NCBI GenBank assembly: GCA_025716855.1
Contig: JAIXMQ010000001.1
Span: forward strand, 310,001-374,000
Direction of reading: 5' to 3'
DNA from: Pilaira anomala
Lineage: Eukaryota; Mucoromycota; Mucoromycetes; Mucorales; Mucoraceae
Length of the DNA: 64,000 bases
The notes under the pieces are model-generated. The model was not told where the DNA came from, did not search any database, and saw only the letters and a program-made list of their open reading frames with translations. Made by a program: the position numbers and the translations under genes. Below, in pieces: positions 1 to 10,604 of the stretch (its first letter is position 1; each line of letters starts with the position of its first letter).

Positions 1-1702
1 GTTTTAGTCGCATATAAAAAAATATGCAGACATCTTATAAAATCCGCTGTTACACCTAGTTTTACCTTATTTTATTATCCTTAATACCTAACAATGATGC
101 TCTTTAACAGCAGTGTATCTTAACTGTCTGTTATAAAGAATAATAGAACTTCTCTATTGCTTTAACTATTTTATTATATTTCATATTTTTATTTCTTTAC
201 ATATTGGAATCCCTTATATATATTTATCTCTCCATTGTATTCTACTTATAAAGTCTCTTGCTGTAATAAATACTCCTAATAAAGTAGCTATTCTTTTTAC
301 ATAGAGAAAATTTCCATACTAATGTGACTTTTTTATCAATTTTTTATGTGTTGAAAGCCATTGAAGTGCTTTAAAGTCAAAATTTCGACGATTTGAAGTT
401 TTTTTTTTTTTTTTTTTTTTTTAGGTCAAGGTCAAGTAAATATGTTTTAAAACATGAAAAAAGGGTCAGGTATTTATATAATTTTTTTAGTCTCGTGATA
501 TTGAAATTAGGTTTGTTGGATAGCAGCTCTTTAAAGTGGATTAGCTATCTCTTCTATGTCAATTTTATGGGTTAAATACGTACAAATTATTTCAAATATG
601 TAATCAAAAATAAGGACGCCAAGATTAATGGTTGTGTGTGTTATATGTAAATTTTTTCTACTTTTATTGACGTTCTGTGTATGAGTCTCATATTAAATAG
701 GTGCATACATTTATGCATGTTTTAAATCTCAACAAATTTTGGGCGCTACACATGACCGCAAACAGGTTTATTTTAGCACCTTTTTTTTTCTATTTCTTTC
801 TCCCTTTTTCTTTTTTCTTTTTTCCTTTTCTTCTTCAAATAAAACATACACATTCTTTAAAACTACCTTTTTGATGACATACAAGATATTGTATCAAGAA
901 ATGAACAGCTTTGAAATGTGCATAATAAATAATATTAGTGGTAAGACATATAACTTTATTACGGGAAAAAGTAGCTAACTGTCTAATATATTCCCACGTG
1001 TTCTTAAGAATGATTCTACACTTATTTTACTTCAAGTCTTTGCGTATAAAATGACTATTTCTTCCTTGGTTGCTAAGCTTTTGTCTTGATATTGCTTAGT
1101 TAGTCTAATACAACGGTTGTTGCCATGGGGAGAATGTCTGAATTAAGATGACTCTATTTTACGTGTAAGAGATCTTCGTCTGGTTGATACTGTTTGGTGT
1201 GTGAAATGTTAGTATAGTCTATACGTATAGTTTAATTGAAAGATTCAGTACTGGCTATCGAAAACAGCTTTTGACCACGAATAACCGATTCCATTATTTG
1301 CTGACTTGCTTCTTAACTGACTCGCAGTACAATATGGGCACCGTAGTCGGGATAGTAGTGCCATTAGTAGAGATGTTCCATCCATCTGAGGTGGCTTCGT
1401 TTCGTTGGGAGGAGATAGCTGGGAAATGGCTTTTTAATTTTACAAAGGTATTTATTTATCTTTTTTGCTCATCATGATGTATCCGTCAAACGTCTCTTTT
1501 GTTGAATGTGATGGTTATTATATTTGATATGTAATCTCTTTCTTTTTAATCTGGCAACATGGTCTTGACTACTACTCTTATATATATGTCTTGAAATAAT
1601 CCTTGCTCTTAACAGAAAACAAAACAAAAAACCAGAAAAACAAAACAAGATAAAACAATCAAAAAGTCAAAAGTCAAAAGTCAAAAGTCAAAAGTCAAAA
1701 GT

Positions 1703-1754
<52 letters not shown>

Positions 1755-2220
1755 AGAAAACAAGAAACCGAAAAATCAAAAAATCAAGCAAAACTACTAT
1801 AACTGCTCTGGCTAATCCGGAAAGAATCTTTTACACATCTCTCTTCATTTACTCGCCTAAGATAAAGTACGTGCAATCTTTTATACTTTTTAATTCCCAA
1901 ACTCGAGGCCTTCATATCAAAATTACTTGTCAATTCATATCTGGCTCTATCCTTACACAGACATAATCGGTGGTTTATCTTCTCTGAAGTATCTTTCAAT
2001 CCAGGTCAAATATTTGCTACAATTATCCGTTTTGCAAACACTTGTATACATCAATTTAATCTCTCTACACTGCATATCTGTCTTGAATTAATTTAAAATT
2101 ACCACTACATACCTTTTCTATATATATATATATATAAAAAAAAAAAAAAAAAAAAACTAAATTAAACTAATTCAAAGTCTCTCACATATTAAAGTACATA
2201 AATAAATTCCTTACATTTAT
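1..2220. repeat. Left arm of giant inverted repeat
   Basis: This stretch is repeated in reverse complement at 4452-6672, and the match begins at the first base of the window. Paired coordinates sum to 6673 near the outer end, 6674 further in and 6681 near the inner end. The shifts come from homopolymer length differences (24 T at 399-422 against 23 A on the right; the long A run near 1707-1752). The inner boundary is at about 2217-2220, where the arms diverge. Short open frames of 60-79 codons occur identically in both arms, but none resembles a transposase or other known family. The arm also holds about six copies of a 7-bp tandem unit (GTCAAAA, about 1670-1710) followed by a long A run. The real outer end may lie left of the window. 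Confidence 0.95.
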
Positions 2221-2800
2221 CTCGCCGCTATGATAAAAAAAATAGTTCTTGTCAATTTAAAAGTATGTGTATTTACTAATGAAATCTGTAACAATGGAAT
2301 CCAGACTAATATCAACCATATAAATAATTACAAGGTGCTCTTTAGTCAGGAATAATGTATGTTGTTATCCAATCGAGTAGATGCAATTCACAATTATATA
2401 TGGTCAATTCGAAAGAGTACATAAAACGTTTATAATCAAAAGCAGAGGAGGAATTGGGTATACATTCATTTAAACCTATCAACAAGATGGTCCTTATTCA
2501 AACACAACCCATCAGGACATTCAATATGTAAAAAGATGATTATTATTTTAGTTTAGAAGAGCTCTTTCAATTAAAGATGATAATGATGAGCCATAACTTC
2601 CTATGGCTTAAGCACAATCCTTTTTTTTTTTCAAACATGAAGGTTGTTTTATATAACGTATCCGTTTTTTTTTTCTCGTTCAATCAGTATTTGTAGTGAG
2701 GCGGCGTATGTAAAACTATCAGAATAAGTAAATCAGTTAAAGACGTTGTATGTGGCAAGGGTTTATTTTAAAATGATAAAAAATAAAAAATTATTGGGAT

Positions 2801-2801
2801 T

Positions 2802-2872
<71 letters not shown>

Positions 2873-2873
2873 T
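2801..2873. repeat. TTTA microsatellite
   Basis: About 18 uninterrupted copies of the tetranucleotide TTTA, inside the loop of the inverted repeat. Confidence 0.97.
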
Positions 2874-3123
2874 AGTGATTGTATTTATATTGTAATTTAT
2901 AGCTTGTAAGTTTTATAGTGACGTTTCTGTTATGTTATATTTCTATGGTATAAGGCTTTTAGTAATCAAATTAAACTCTAGTTAGTTTTTTATATTTACC
3001 GTATTTAGCTTTGTAAGTTTTAATTTGTATTAAGTTTTTAAGTTTTTAAGTTTTTTATGGTAATTACAATATTATGGCAGGTGATGTTTATGGTATGTTA
3101 CAATATTATGGCAGCTGATGTTT

Positions 3124-3217
3124 TATCAATTGCTCAAGTTTAGGGCTATAGTATAAGACTAGAACTTGTGAGAAAGAAGTTGTCTTTATTTACATATGTT
3201 TACTAAGATATTTATAT
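3124..3217 (+). repeat. Direct repeat copy 1 (about 93 bp)
   Basis: This segment recurs at 3801-3893 in the same orientation with about 90% identity by eye. The two copies bracket a roughly 580-bp segment that includes a GC-richer island. The arrangement resembles an element flanked by terminal direct repeats, or a tandem duplication with an insertion. Canonical LTR ends are not obvious. Confidence 0.85.
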
Positions 3218-3639
3218 TAGAGAAGTTACTGTTGACAGTAACACATACTTGTGCTACAACAACAAATCAATAAACTTCTACCTGACAGTTTATGGTAATC
3301 ACAAGATTTTATTATTGAAGGTGCTTTTTTTTTCATTTTTGCGCGCTTATATAGAGCACCATTTTTTTAGTATGGACAAGTTGTGGGTCTTGGAGACGCG
3401 AAATTTTTAAGACAAAAAAAAAGTTATAGAAAGTAAAAAAGCGCGTCAAGTACATGTAGAGAGAAAAATTCTTAATTCAAAAACACGCTTCTTTGATATC
3501 AAACTTTAACGAAAAACGTGTATAAACTCTGTTGATTTTTTCAAAAAAAAAAAAAAAGAAGAAGGTTGTTTACTTTGTTTTTACAACGCGACTTCTCATA
3601 AACAAAATGTGCTGAAAAAAAATAATGAAAAAAACTAAA

Positions 3640-3805
3640 CCTTCGGAGGTCATGCCCAATAAACTCCTAGGGTCTTCGTTTAGGGTCCCAACTACACAAA
3701 ACCTATACGCAACTTTATGCATTGGACCATTACCCGGGCATATCTGAGCGAACTCTACCCGAAACCAGGCTGGGCGGCACAAGTGGTCGGAAGGCCTCTC
3801 TATCA
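3640..3805. other. GC-rich island of unknown origin
   Basis: About 165 bp of distinctly higher GC content within very AT-rich surroundings, directly before the second direct repeat. The minus strand is open across it, but no protein family is recognisable. I see no tRNA-like B box, which argues against a simple tRNA-derived SINE. It may be a fragment of a mobile element. Confidence 0.5.
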
Positions 3806-3893
3806 AGTGCTCAAGTTTAAGGCTATAGTATAAGACTAGAACTGTGAGAAAGAAGTTGTCTTTATTTACATGTATTTACTAATATATTTATAT
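3801..3893 (+). repeat. Direct repeat copy 2 (about 93 bp)
   Basis: Second copy of the repeat at 3124-3217, differing by a few substitutions and single-base indels. Confidence 0.85.
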
Positions 3894-4299
3894 ATTTTAC
3901 TATAGAAAGAAAAGTAAGGGGCTGTATTTATCTTAATTTTTTTTTCTAACACATCCAGCTGAATCCAAGAAATATGTTTGGTTTTGTTAAAGAATTTTGA
4001 CTCGTGTTACAGAAAAAGAAATAGTCTAAATGAATTTCAAGAAGTTTGCACGAATTACAATATCGGTATGATTTAACTCCTTTATACTAAACGTTTATCA
4101 TTTGGTTGAATTCAGTTGATATAAACAAAGCATTGGAAAGAGGTGTTAACTTTGAATTATGTCATGCAAATACCAATTGCTATCGTAAATCAGCACTGTA
4201 TGTAAAAAAATATAACGCCTTTCTTCATCTTACATTTTTAAGAAACAACATGGTAAATATCTATGTTTTAATGCGAATGAGTAATCAATCAATATTTAT

Positions 4300-4351
4300 A
4301 CTACAATATGGTCAATTACTACAATATGGTCACTGTACTACAATATGGTCA
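4300..4351 (+). repeat. Three copies of a 15-bp unit
   Basis: The unit ACTACAATATGGTCA occurs three times, starting at 4300, 4318 and 4337, with 3-4 bp spacers. Function is unknown. It sits just inside the right arm of the inverted repeat. Confidence 0.9.
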
Positions 4352-4451
4352 CTTGCTTCATCGAAATAAAATTGACAGAAAGAAATTAATAGTTATAAAT
4401 TGATTCAAAAGAAAAAAGAAGTTATGACAGTTTTATTTGTGCATGTACAAT

Positions 4452-4926
4452 ATGAATGTAAGGAATTTATTTATGTACTTTAATATGTGAGAGACTTTGA
4501 ATTAGTTTAATTTAGTTTTTTTTTTTTTTTTTTTTTTTTATATATATATATATATATATATAGAAAAGGTATGTAGTGGTAATTTTAAATTAATTCAAGA
4601 CAGATATGCAGTGTAGAGAGATTAAATTGATGTATACAAGTGTTTGCAAAACGGATAATTGTAGCAAATATTTGACCTGGATTGAAAGATACTTCAGAGA
4701 AGATAAACCACCGATTATGTCTGTGTAAGGATAGAGCCAGATATGAATTGACAAGTAATTTTGATATGAAGGCCTCGAGTTTGGGAATTAAAAAGTATAA
4801 AAGATTGCACGTACTTTATCTTAGGCGAGTAAATGAAGAGAGATGTGTAAAAGATTCTTTCCGGATTAGCCAGAGCAGTTATAGTAGTTTTGCTTGATTT
4901 TTTGATTTTTCGGTTTCTTGTTTTCT

Positions 4927-4971
<45 letters not shown>

Positions 4972-6672
4972 ACTTTTGACTTTTGACTTTTGACTTTTGA
5001 CTTTTGACTTTTTGATTGTTTTATCTTGTTTTGTTTTTCTGGTTTTTTGTTTTGTTTTCTGTTAAGAGCAAGGATTATTTCAAGACATATATATAAGAGT
5101 AGTAGTCAAGACCATGTTGCCAGATTAAAAAGAAAGAGATTACATATCAAATATAATAACCATCACATTCAACAAAAGAGACGTTTGACGGATACATCAT
5201 GATGAGCAAAAAAGATAAATAAATACCTTTGTAAAATTAAAAAGCCATTTCCCAGCTATCTCCTCCCAACGAAACGAAGCCACCTCAGATGGATGGAACA
5301 TCTCTACTAATGGCACTACTATCCCGACTACGGTGCCCATATTGTACTGCGAGTCAGTTAAGAAGCAAGTCAGCAAATAATGGAATCGGTTATTCGTGGT
5401 CAAAAGCTGTTTTCGATAGCCAGTACTGAATCTTTCAATTAAACTATACGTATAGACTATACTAACATTTCACACACCAAACAGTATCAACCAGACGAAG
5501 ATCTCTTACACGTAAAATAGAGTCATCTTAATTCAGACATTCTCCCCATGGCAACAACCGTTGTATTAGACTAACTAAGCAATATCAAGACAAAAGCTTA
5601 GCAACCAAGGAAGAAATAGTCATTTTATACGCAAAGACTTGAAGTAAAATAAGTGTAGAATCATTCTTAAGAACACGTGGGAATATATTAGACAGTTAGC
5701 TACTTTTTCCCGTAATAAAGTTATATGTCTTACCACTAATATTATTTATTATGCACATTTCAAAGCTGTTCATTTCTTGATACAATATCTTGTATGTCAT
5801 CAAAAAGGTAGTTTTAAAGAATGTGTATGTTTTATTTGAAGAAGAAAAGGAAAAAAGAAAAAAGAAAAAGGGAGAAAGAAATAGAAAAAAAAAGGTGCTA
5901 AAATAAACCTGTTTGCGGTCATGTGTAGCGCCCAAAATTTGTTGAGATTTAAAACATGCATAAATGTATGCACCTATTTAATATGAGACTCATACACAGA
6001 ACGTCAATAAAAGTAGAAAAAATTTACATATAACACACACAACCATTAATCTTGGCGTCCTTATTTTTGATTACATATTTGAAATAATTTGTACGTATTT
6101 AACCCATAAAATTGACATAGAAGAGATAGCTAATCCACTTTAAAGAGCTGCTATCCAACAAACCTAATTTCAATATCACGAGACTAAAAAAATTATATAA
6201 ATACCTGACCCTTTTTTCATGTTTTAAAACATATTTACTTGACCTTGACCTAAAAAAAAAAAAAAAAAAAAAAACTTCAAATCGTCGAAATTTTGACTTT
6301 AAAGCACTTCAATGGCTTTCAACACATAAAAAATTGATAAAAAAGTCACATTAGTATGGAAATTTTCTCTATGTAAAAAGAATAGCTACTTTATTAGGAG
6401 TATTTATTACAGCAAGAGACTTTATAAGTAGAATACAATGGAGAGATAAATATATATAAGGGATTCCAATATGTAAAGAAATAAAAATATGAAATATAAT
6501 AAAATAGTTAAAGCAATAGAGAAGTTCTATTATTCTTTATAACAGACAGTTAAGATACACTGCTGTTAAAGAGCATCATTGTTAGGTATTAAGGATAATA
6601 AAATAAGGTAAAACTAGGTGTAACAGCGGATTTTATAAGATGTCTGCATATTTTTTTATATGCGACTAAAAC
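4452..6672. repeat. Right arm of giant inverted repeat
   Basis: Reverse complement of 1-2220, apparently identical outside homopolymer and dinucleotide runs. It carries the mirror copies of the short open frames, the 7-bp tandem block (here TTTTGAC, about 4971-5010) and the long T run (about 4929-4970). The match stops at 6672 only because the window starts at the partner base, so the true repeat may be longer. Such near-identity implies a recent event, ongoing gene conversion, or an assembly artefact. Confidence 0.95.
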
Positions 6673-6896
6673 ATTTAAATTGCGCCATCAATTTTTATAT
6701 CACCAAGCACTAAACAGGAATTTTGCCTATTTGTTTCCCTCCCATTTTCTTTTAATTGCCAGGCATGTGCTCCATTGTGTGATTGTATTGGGTATGTTGC
6801 GATGTTCGTATCGCAGAACATTCATAATGTTCTGACATCCCTCAATCAGCTCTAGTTGCATGCTGTTGCAATAGTTTTGGTTCAATCTTCTTAATC
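6673..6896. other. Intergenic, nothing recognised
   Basis: Sequence between the palindrome and the hairpin minisatellite. I see no coding region or RNA gene. Confidence 0.5.
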
Positions 6897-7180
6897 TTTG
6901 ACAGTCTTGGGGTTAAACCTGGGACATCAACTATCGACAGTGGAAGATGGTTACGTCAATGAGAAAGGCTTGACCCTTTTTTCTATTTGATCTACTTACT
7001 CTTAGGCAGACTTGGGATAAAACCTAGGGCATCAACTATCGACAGTGGAAGATAGTTACGCCAATTGTAAAGGATCAATTTTCTCATCTAGTCTTATTCT
7101 TTGGCAGTCTTGGGGTTAAACCTGGGACATAAACTATCGACAGTGGAAGATAGTTATGTCAATGAAAAAGCTTGATCTTC
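6897..7180 (+). repeat. Hairpin-bearing minisatellite, three good copies
   Basis: Three imperfect tandem copies of a unit of about 75 bp plus variable spacers, at about 6897-6975, 7003-7075 and 7100-7175. A decayed fourth copy is at about 7484-7545. Each good copy keeps the core AACTATC-10 nt-GATAGTT, which can form a 7-bp stem with a 10-nt loop (one copy has a single mismatch). Conservation of the inverted repeat across copies suggests an ancestral structured element, but no RNA family is recognised. Confidence 0.85.
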
Positions 7181-7356
7181 TCATGAGCCTTCTTTTTGAC
7201 AAGATTCTAATCCACATCTTCCTCATCCCTTCTTTTCCTTTTTTTCTTTTTTATATATGTTACTCTCTTATTCTTTTCTCATCATGGTTGATTGAACAGG
7301 TGTTATAGGTGTAAGTGCAGGTGTAGATGTAGATGTAGTTGTAGTCATTGTTGATA

Positions 7357-7462
7357 CAAAATTCATTCGTGAAGAGTAAGACTTGGTTCTATGTATCTCC
7401 TTTGGTGATAAGTAGTTCATTCGCGGTAAGACCTGGTTCTATGTGTCGCTTTTGGTGGACTC
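7357..7462 (+). repeat. Short direct repeat pair (about 45 bp)
   Basis: Two diverged copies of a segment containing TAAGACYTGGTTCTATGT, at about 7357-7402 and 7408-7462. They lie between the third and the decayed fourth copy of the hairpin minisatellite. Confidence 0.6.
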
Positions 7463-7579
7463 AAACTTGTTATGTGATCTCATTCTTTGGGGTATCAAAT
7501 ATCGACAGTGTAAGACAGATACGTCAATGATAAGGACTCAATCGTCTTATGTGATCTCCTTATTATTAACCATACCCCC

Positions 7580-7665
7580 TTTTTTTATTTTCATTTTTTA
7601 TTTTCATTTTTTATTTTCATTTTTTATTTTCATTTTTTATTTTCATTTTTTTCATTTTTATTTGT
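7580..7665 (+). repeat. 13-bp tandem repeat (T-rich)
   Basis: Five to six head-to-tail copies of a unit reading TTTTTTATTTTCA, followed by more T-rich sequence. Confidence 0.93.
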
Positions 7666-7788
7666 ATTTATATTTATATTAATCTCCCTTTCTTTCTTTA
7701 CTATACTCGATTCAAGAGATGAACTTGAACACTGAGCTCTTAGTAAGGAAGTTTGGTGAACCAAAGGTGCGTTGATGAAGAAGTTAAT

Positions 7789-7941
7789 GCTGGTACTGGT
7801 GATAATGCTCTGGCACTGGTGATAATGCTGGCACTGATGATAATGCTGGCACTGATGATAATGCTGGCACTGATGATAATGCTGGCACTGATGATAATGC
7901 TGGCACTGATGATAATGCTGGCACTGATGATAATGCTGGTG
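7789..7941 (+). repeat. 18-bp tandem repeat
   Basis: About eight copies of GCTGGCACTGATGATAAT. In one frame the unit reads Ala-Gly-Thr-Asp-Asp-Asn. A 2-bp insertion after the first unit moves the long open frame starting near 7753 into a hydrophobic Leu-Ala-Leu-Met-Ile-Met register. Both strands are open across the array because its unit length is a multiple of three, so openness is not evidence of a gene. It could be a relic of a repeat protein; I treat it as a minisatellite. Confidence 0.9.
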
Positions 7942-8112
7942 TTACTGTTGTTGTTTTTAATATGTTTTAAAAGAAAGGAGGGCAAACCCTTGTTTTTTTT
8001 TTTCTCAATCTCTTTCTCTCTACTAAAGGTAGGCGTTTCCTCTCTTGGAACTATTGTATTATGGGAAATAGTTATGACATTTGAGGTTGCATTTGAAAGA
8101 CGAGAAACCTAA

Positions 8113-9534
8113 ACAAAAATCAATTGGTGTTGGCGTTAGAGTAAGTGTGGTAAACTTGTTTTTTACTTATTGAAAAAGAATGTCAATAAACTTCTTTTTT
8201 GTTTTTGTTTTTGTTTCTAAACTGATTTGAGTTGCTACTACGAGTTGACTATCTCCTTCCCGCGCGTCGTCCGGGCAGTTTTATTTATGTGTAATGACAC
8301 CTTTACCAAACAGATATTAAAGAGATGATAGTGGGTATTATTATAAACTTTAGTAATATGATAACTCGTTCTTTTGTTAGGCATTGTCAGTTCATGTTAG
8401 TAATGCCATTGGCCTGTAAAGAGTAATCGCCAACTTTTAATGATTCTGTTTTCTGACAAGCGTATTCTGCGTTTGTAGTAGGTCTTGAGTCGTTCATGAG
8501 TGTTTCGTGCAGTTTAATCTGCGTGCAGCAATAACACAATATATGTATAGCACACGCCCACCTTCCATCCGCCCAATACATAAGCTAGTTATGTAGATAT
8601 TGAAGAGGAATCGGATGAATTGTTATTCTTATCTCGGTAGTTTTCCCTAGGAGAATATAACAACATCAAGTAATTTAGTTGTTATGGATAGTTATTCATC
8701 GCATTTAACTTTTTTCCTCTACTCTAATTTTTACATGTATGTATGATTTTTTTTTCTTTTATGTATGTGTCTGACTGTGGTCTTCATTTACTGTAGTAGT
8801 ATATTGAAACAATTGGCTTAACAAAAAGAAAACATGATTCATCTAAATATTTTGTTGTTTTCATCTGGTTTTTATTATGTAACAAAAATAACAAACAGAC
8901 AAATCAATTTTACATGTGTTGCGATAGTCTATAGAAAAACTGATCTCTTGAGGGGAAACCAAGATTATTTTTTTATAGCAACTTGCTCTTTTGTGGTTCG
9001 GCAAGTTGCTAAAGAAATATAACCTTGGAAATTCAACCCAAGTTTTTTAATGATTTTGTACAGATATGTAATTTTGTGAAGTCTTGGTATGTTTTTGACT
9101 TCATAAAATTGTATACAGGGTTCTCTTTTGTATAGAAGCAGTTAATAATACATTTATGCAATTTTTTTTTTGTTTTCTTCTTTTAGTTTTACCATCTGTT
9201 ATCGTGAACATGACAGGGACCCGAAATTGAATGATGTCTTCGGTCCTTGACCTATCTTCTTTAGAACGGGAAAACATGATTATGGCGTACTGGTTGAAAA
9301 AATAGAAGTACTTGGATAAAAAAAAGGGAAGGTGACATGATCTAAAAGGCCACTTTATAAATATGTATAATGACAAAATCTTTTTTCAAGCATAAATATC
9401 TCGTAAAAGTAGTCATTACGACTACTATATATACAAGTAGTTGCAATCAGTCTTGTTCAATTTATCGGTTTTTTATACATTTTTTACGTATCCTTCAGTT
9501 ACGTAAGATCCTGTTTTGTATATGACAAACTAGG
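8113..9534. other. Gene-poor AT-rich stretch
   Basis: No supported gene. Weak protein-like islands on the minus strand near 8390-8580 and 9180-9290 may be old transposon fragments, but I cannot assign them. A short GC-rich patch lies at about 8255-8280. Confidence 0.5.
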
Positions 9535-10480
9535 ATTATTGGCACAGACGACAGGACCATACCTGAAGAAACAAAAGATAGCGTTGTCCCTGAGCCCCAA
9601 AGTGAAATAAAACCGAGAAAGTTTACTTGTAGTTGAAAATGATGCTGATAAACAGCAGTTAGTAGCTTATTACGGAAATATGGGTCTGAGAAATATCAAA
9701 AGTTATTTATCAACTTATGTAGAAAGAGGGCGGTGCTGTTGCCAATCATGCAAAATCCTGTTTATTCCACGTTATACTGCTTATGAAATACTCATACAGT
9801 GGAATGAAAGCGATGGAACTGCCATTCCCATCGATTGCATTTAAAGAAGCCTTCCAAGATCAATGGAGCCGTAAAAACAGACAACTGTAAGATAACATAG
9901 GAACATACTGATTTGCTCGTAGATTTCGTTGAAAAAAATCCATGTGTCACAGTTAGCGTAGGAAGAAAAGAGCTTTGCAAACTGCTTCAAGGTGTTGACA
10001 TATTTGAAAGTAAACTGAGGAAATATATAAAAGAAAAAGTTAGGCTTTCGCTGAAAAGTCTACACACTAACACTATGCAGATACATAGAAACTACACGAA
10101 TTATTAAGCCCCGCTTCAATATAATAACTGAATGGGGGCGACCAAAAGCTTAGTGTCTGACTTCTATTACAAGTATCCCACTGCCATCATAGATCAGTTG
10201 ATGGATCGGATAACTGGTAGCTCTAGTTAAGGAATTGAGGATTTCAAAAAGAGCACTCTACCGTTACATTGCTGACTTATGGATTTTCACCATTAAAAAG
10301 GTTCAATTGGAGCCTGTAGAAAGAAACACCCCAGAGAGTCGAAAAGGAAACTATGATTTTTTGTTATATTTCCGGATCTTTTGAAGGGGTTGCACACTAT
10401 TCCGTCAAACGTTTTGATGACTACCTTACACAGGCCGTCCTATTTACTAAACAATTATGTAATGCACGATATTACATCCT
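9535..10480 (+). pseudogene. Decayed Tc1/mariner-type transposase
   Basis: Several protein fragments in shifting frames resemble the Tc1/mariner-like transposases common in Mucorales genomes. Around 9913-10060 the translation gives a helix-turn-helix-like block (LVDFVEKNPCVTVSVGRKEL, then LRKYIKEK). Around 10270-10360 a downstream block reads EPVERNTPES. Stops and frameshifts separate the fragments, and I cannot see an intact DDE/D catalytic domain. No terminal inverted repeats were found by eye. The identification rests on motif memory rather than an alignment. Confidence 0.55.
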
Positions 10481-10494
10481 TTTTATTTTTCCTG

Positions 10495-10560
10495 ATTTGT
10501 GCGACACTCTTTTCTAAAAAACATACGACACTCTTTTTTTAAAAAGTGCAACACTTTAAT
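10495..10560 (+). promoter_or_regulatory. Triplicated ACACTCTTT motif upstream of chitinase
   Basis: Three short direct repeats (GCGACACTCT, ACGACACTCT, GCAACACTTT) lie 50-110 bp before the chitinase start codon, each followed by T/A-rich sequence. They could be activator sites. This is inference only. Confidence 0.3.
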
Positions 10561-10604
10561 TTTTTTTCTTGCGATATCATTTTGGCAAAAGGTGTACCAC
10601 AAAT

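Larger units (their letters stand above)
2221..4451. other. Loop between the palindrome arms
   Basis: This is unique, mostly AT-rich sequence separating the two arms. It contains a TTTA microsatellite (2801-2873), two copies of a roughly 93-bp direct repeat, a GC-richer island (3640-3805) and three copies of a 15-bp unit near 4300-4351. A 24-bp motif also occurs twice close together, at about 3065-3089 and 3100-3122. No open frame here resembles a known protein. A minus-strand frame across the GC island has 78 codons but is interrupted by low-complexity sequence, so I do not call it a gene. Confidence 0.7.

Noticed and set aside
739..978. Short frames in the palindrome arms as genes
   Set aside because: They are 60-79 codons, AT-driven and Phe/Lys-rich, lack splice structure or family resemblance, and their mirror copies reflect duplication rather than selection.
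1670..1710. Telomeric repeat
   Set aside because: The 7-bp GTCAAAA unit is not the TTAGGG type or any known fungal telomere unit, occurs only about six times per arm and is internal.
3570..3806. 78-codon minus-strand gene over the GC island
   Set aside because: No family match, and it runs into low-complexity sequence at the end; more likely a repeat fragment.
6897..7941. CRISPR-like array
   Set aside because: Units are direct tandem repeats without unique spacers of constant length, and the genome is clearly eukaryotic with introns.
7753..8112. 119-codon open frame over the 18-bp repeat
   Set aside because: The frame is open only because the repeat unit is a multiple of three; both strands are open, the product is a monotonous Leu/Ala/Met/Ile repeat, and splice or start context is lacking.
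8250..8290. tRNA or small structured RNA in a GC-rich patch
   Set aside because: A weak GC stem exists but there is no cloverleaf, A box or B box.
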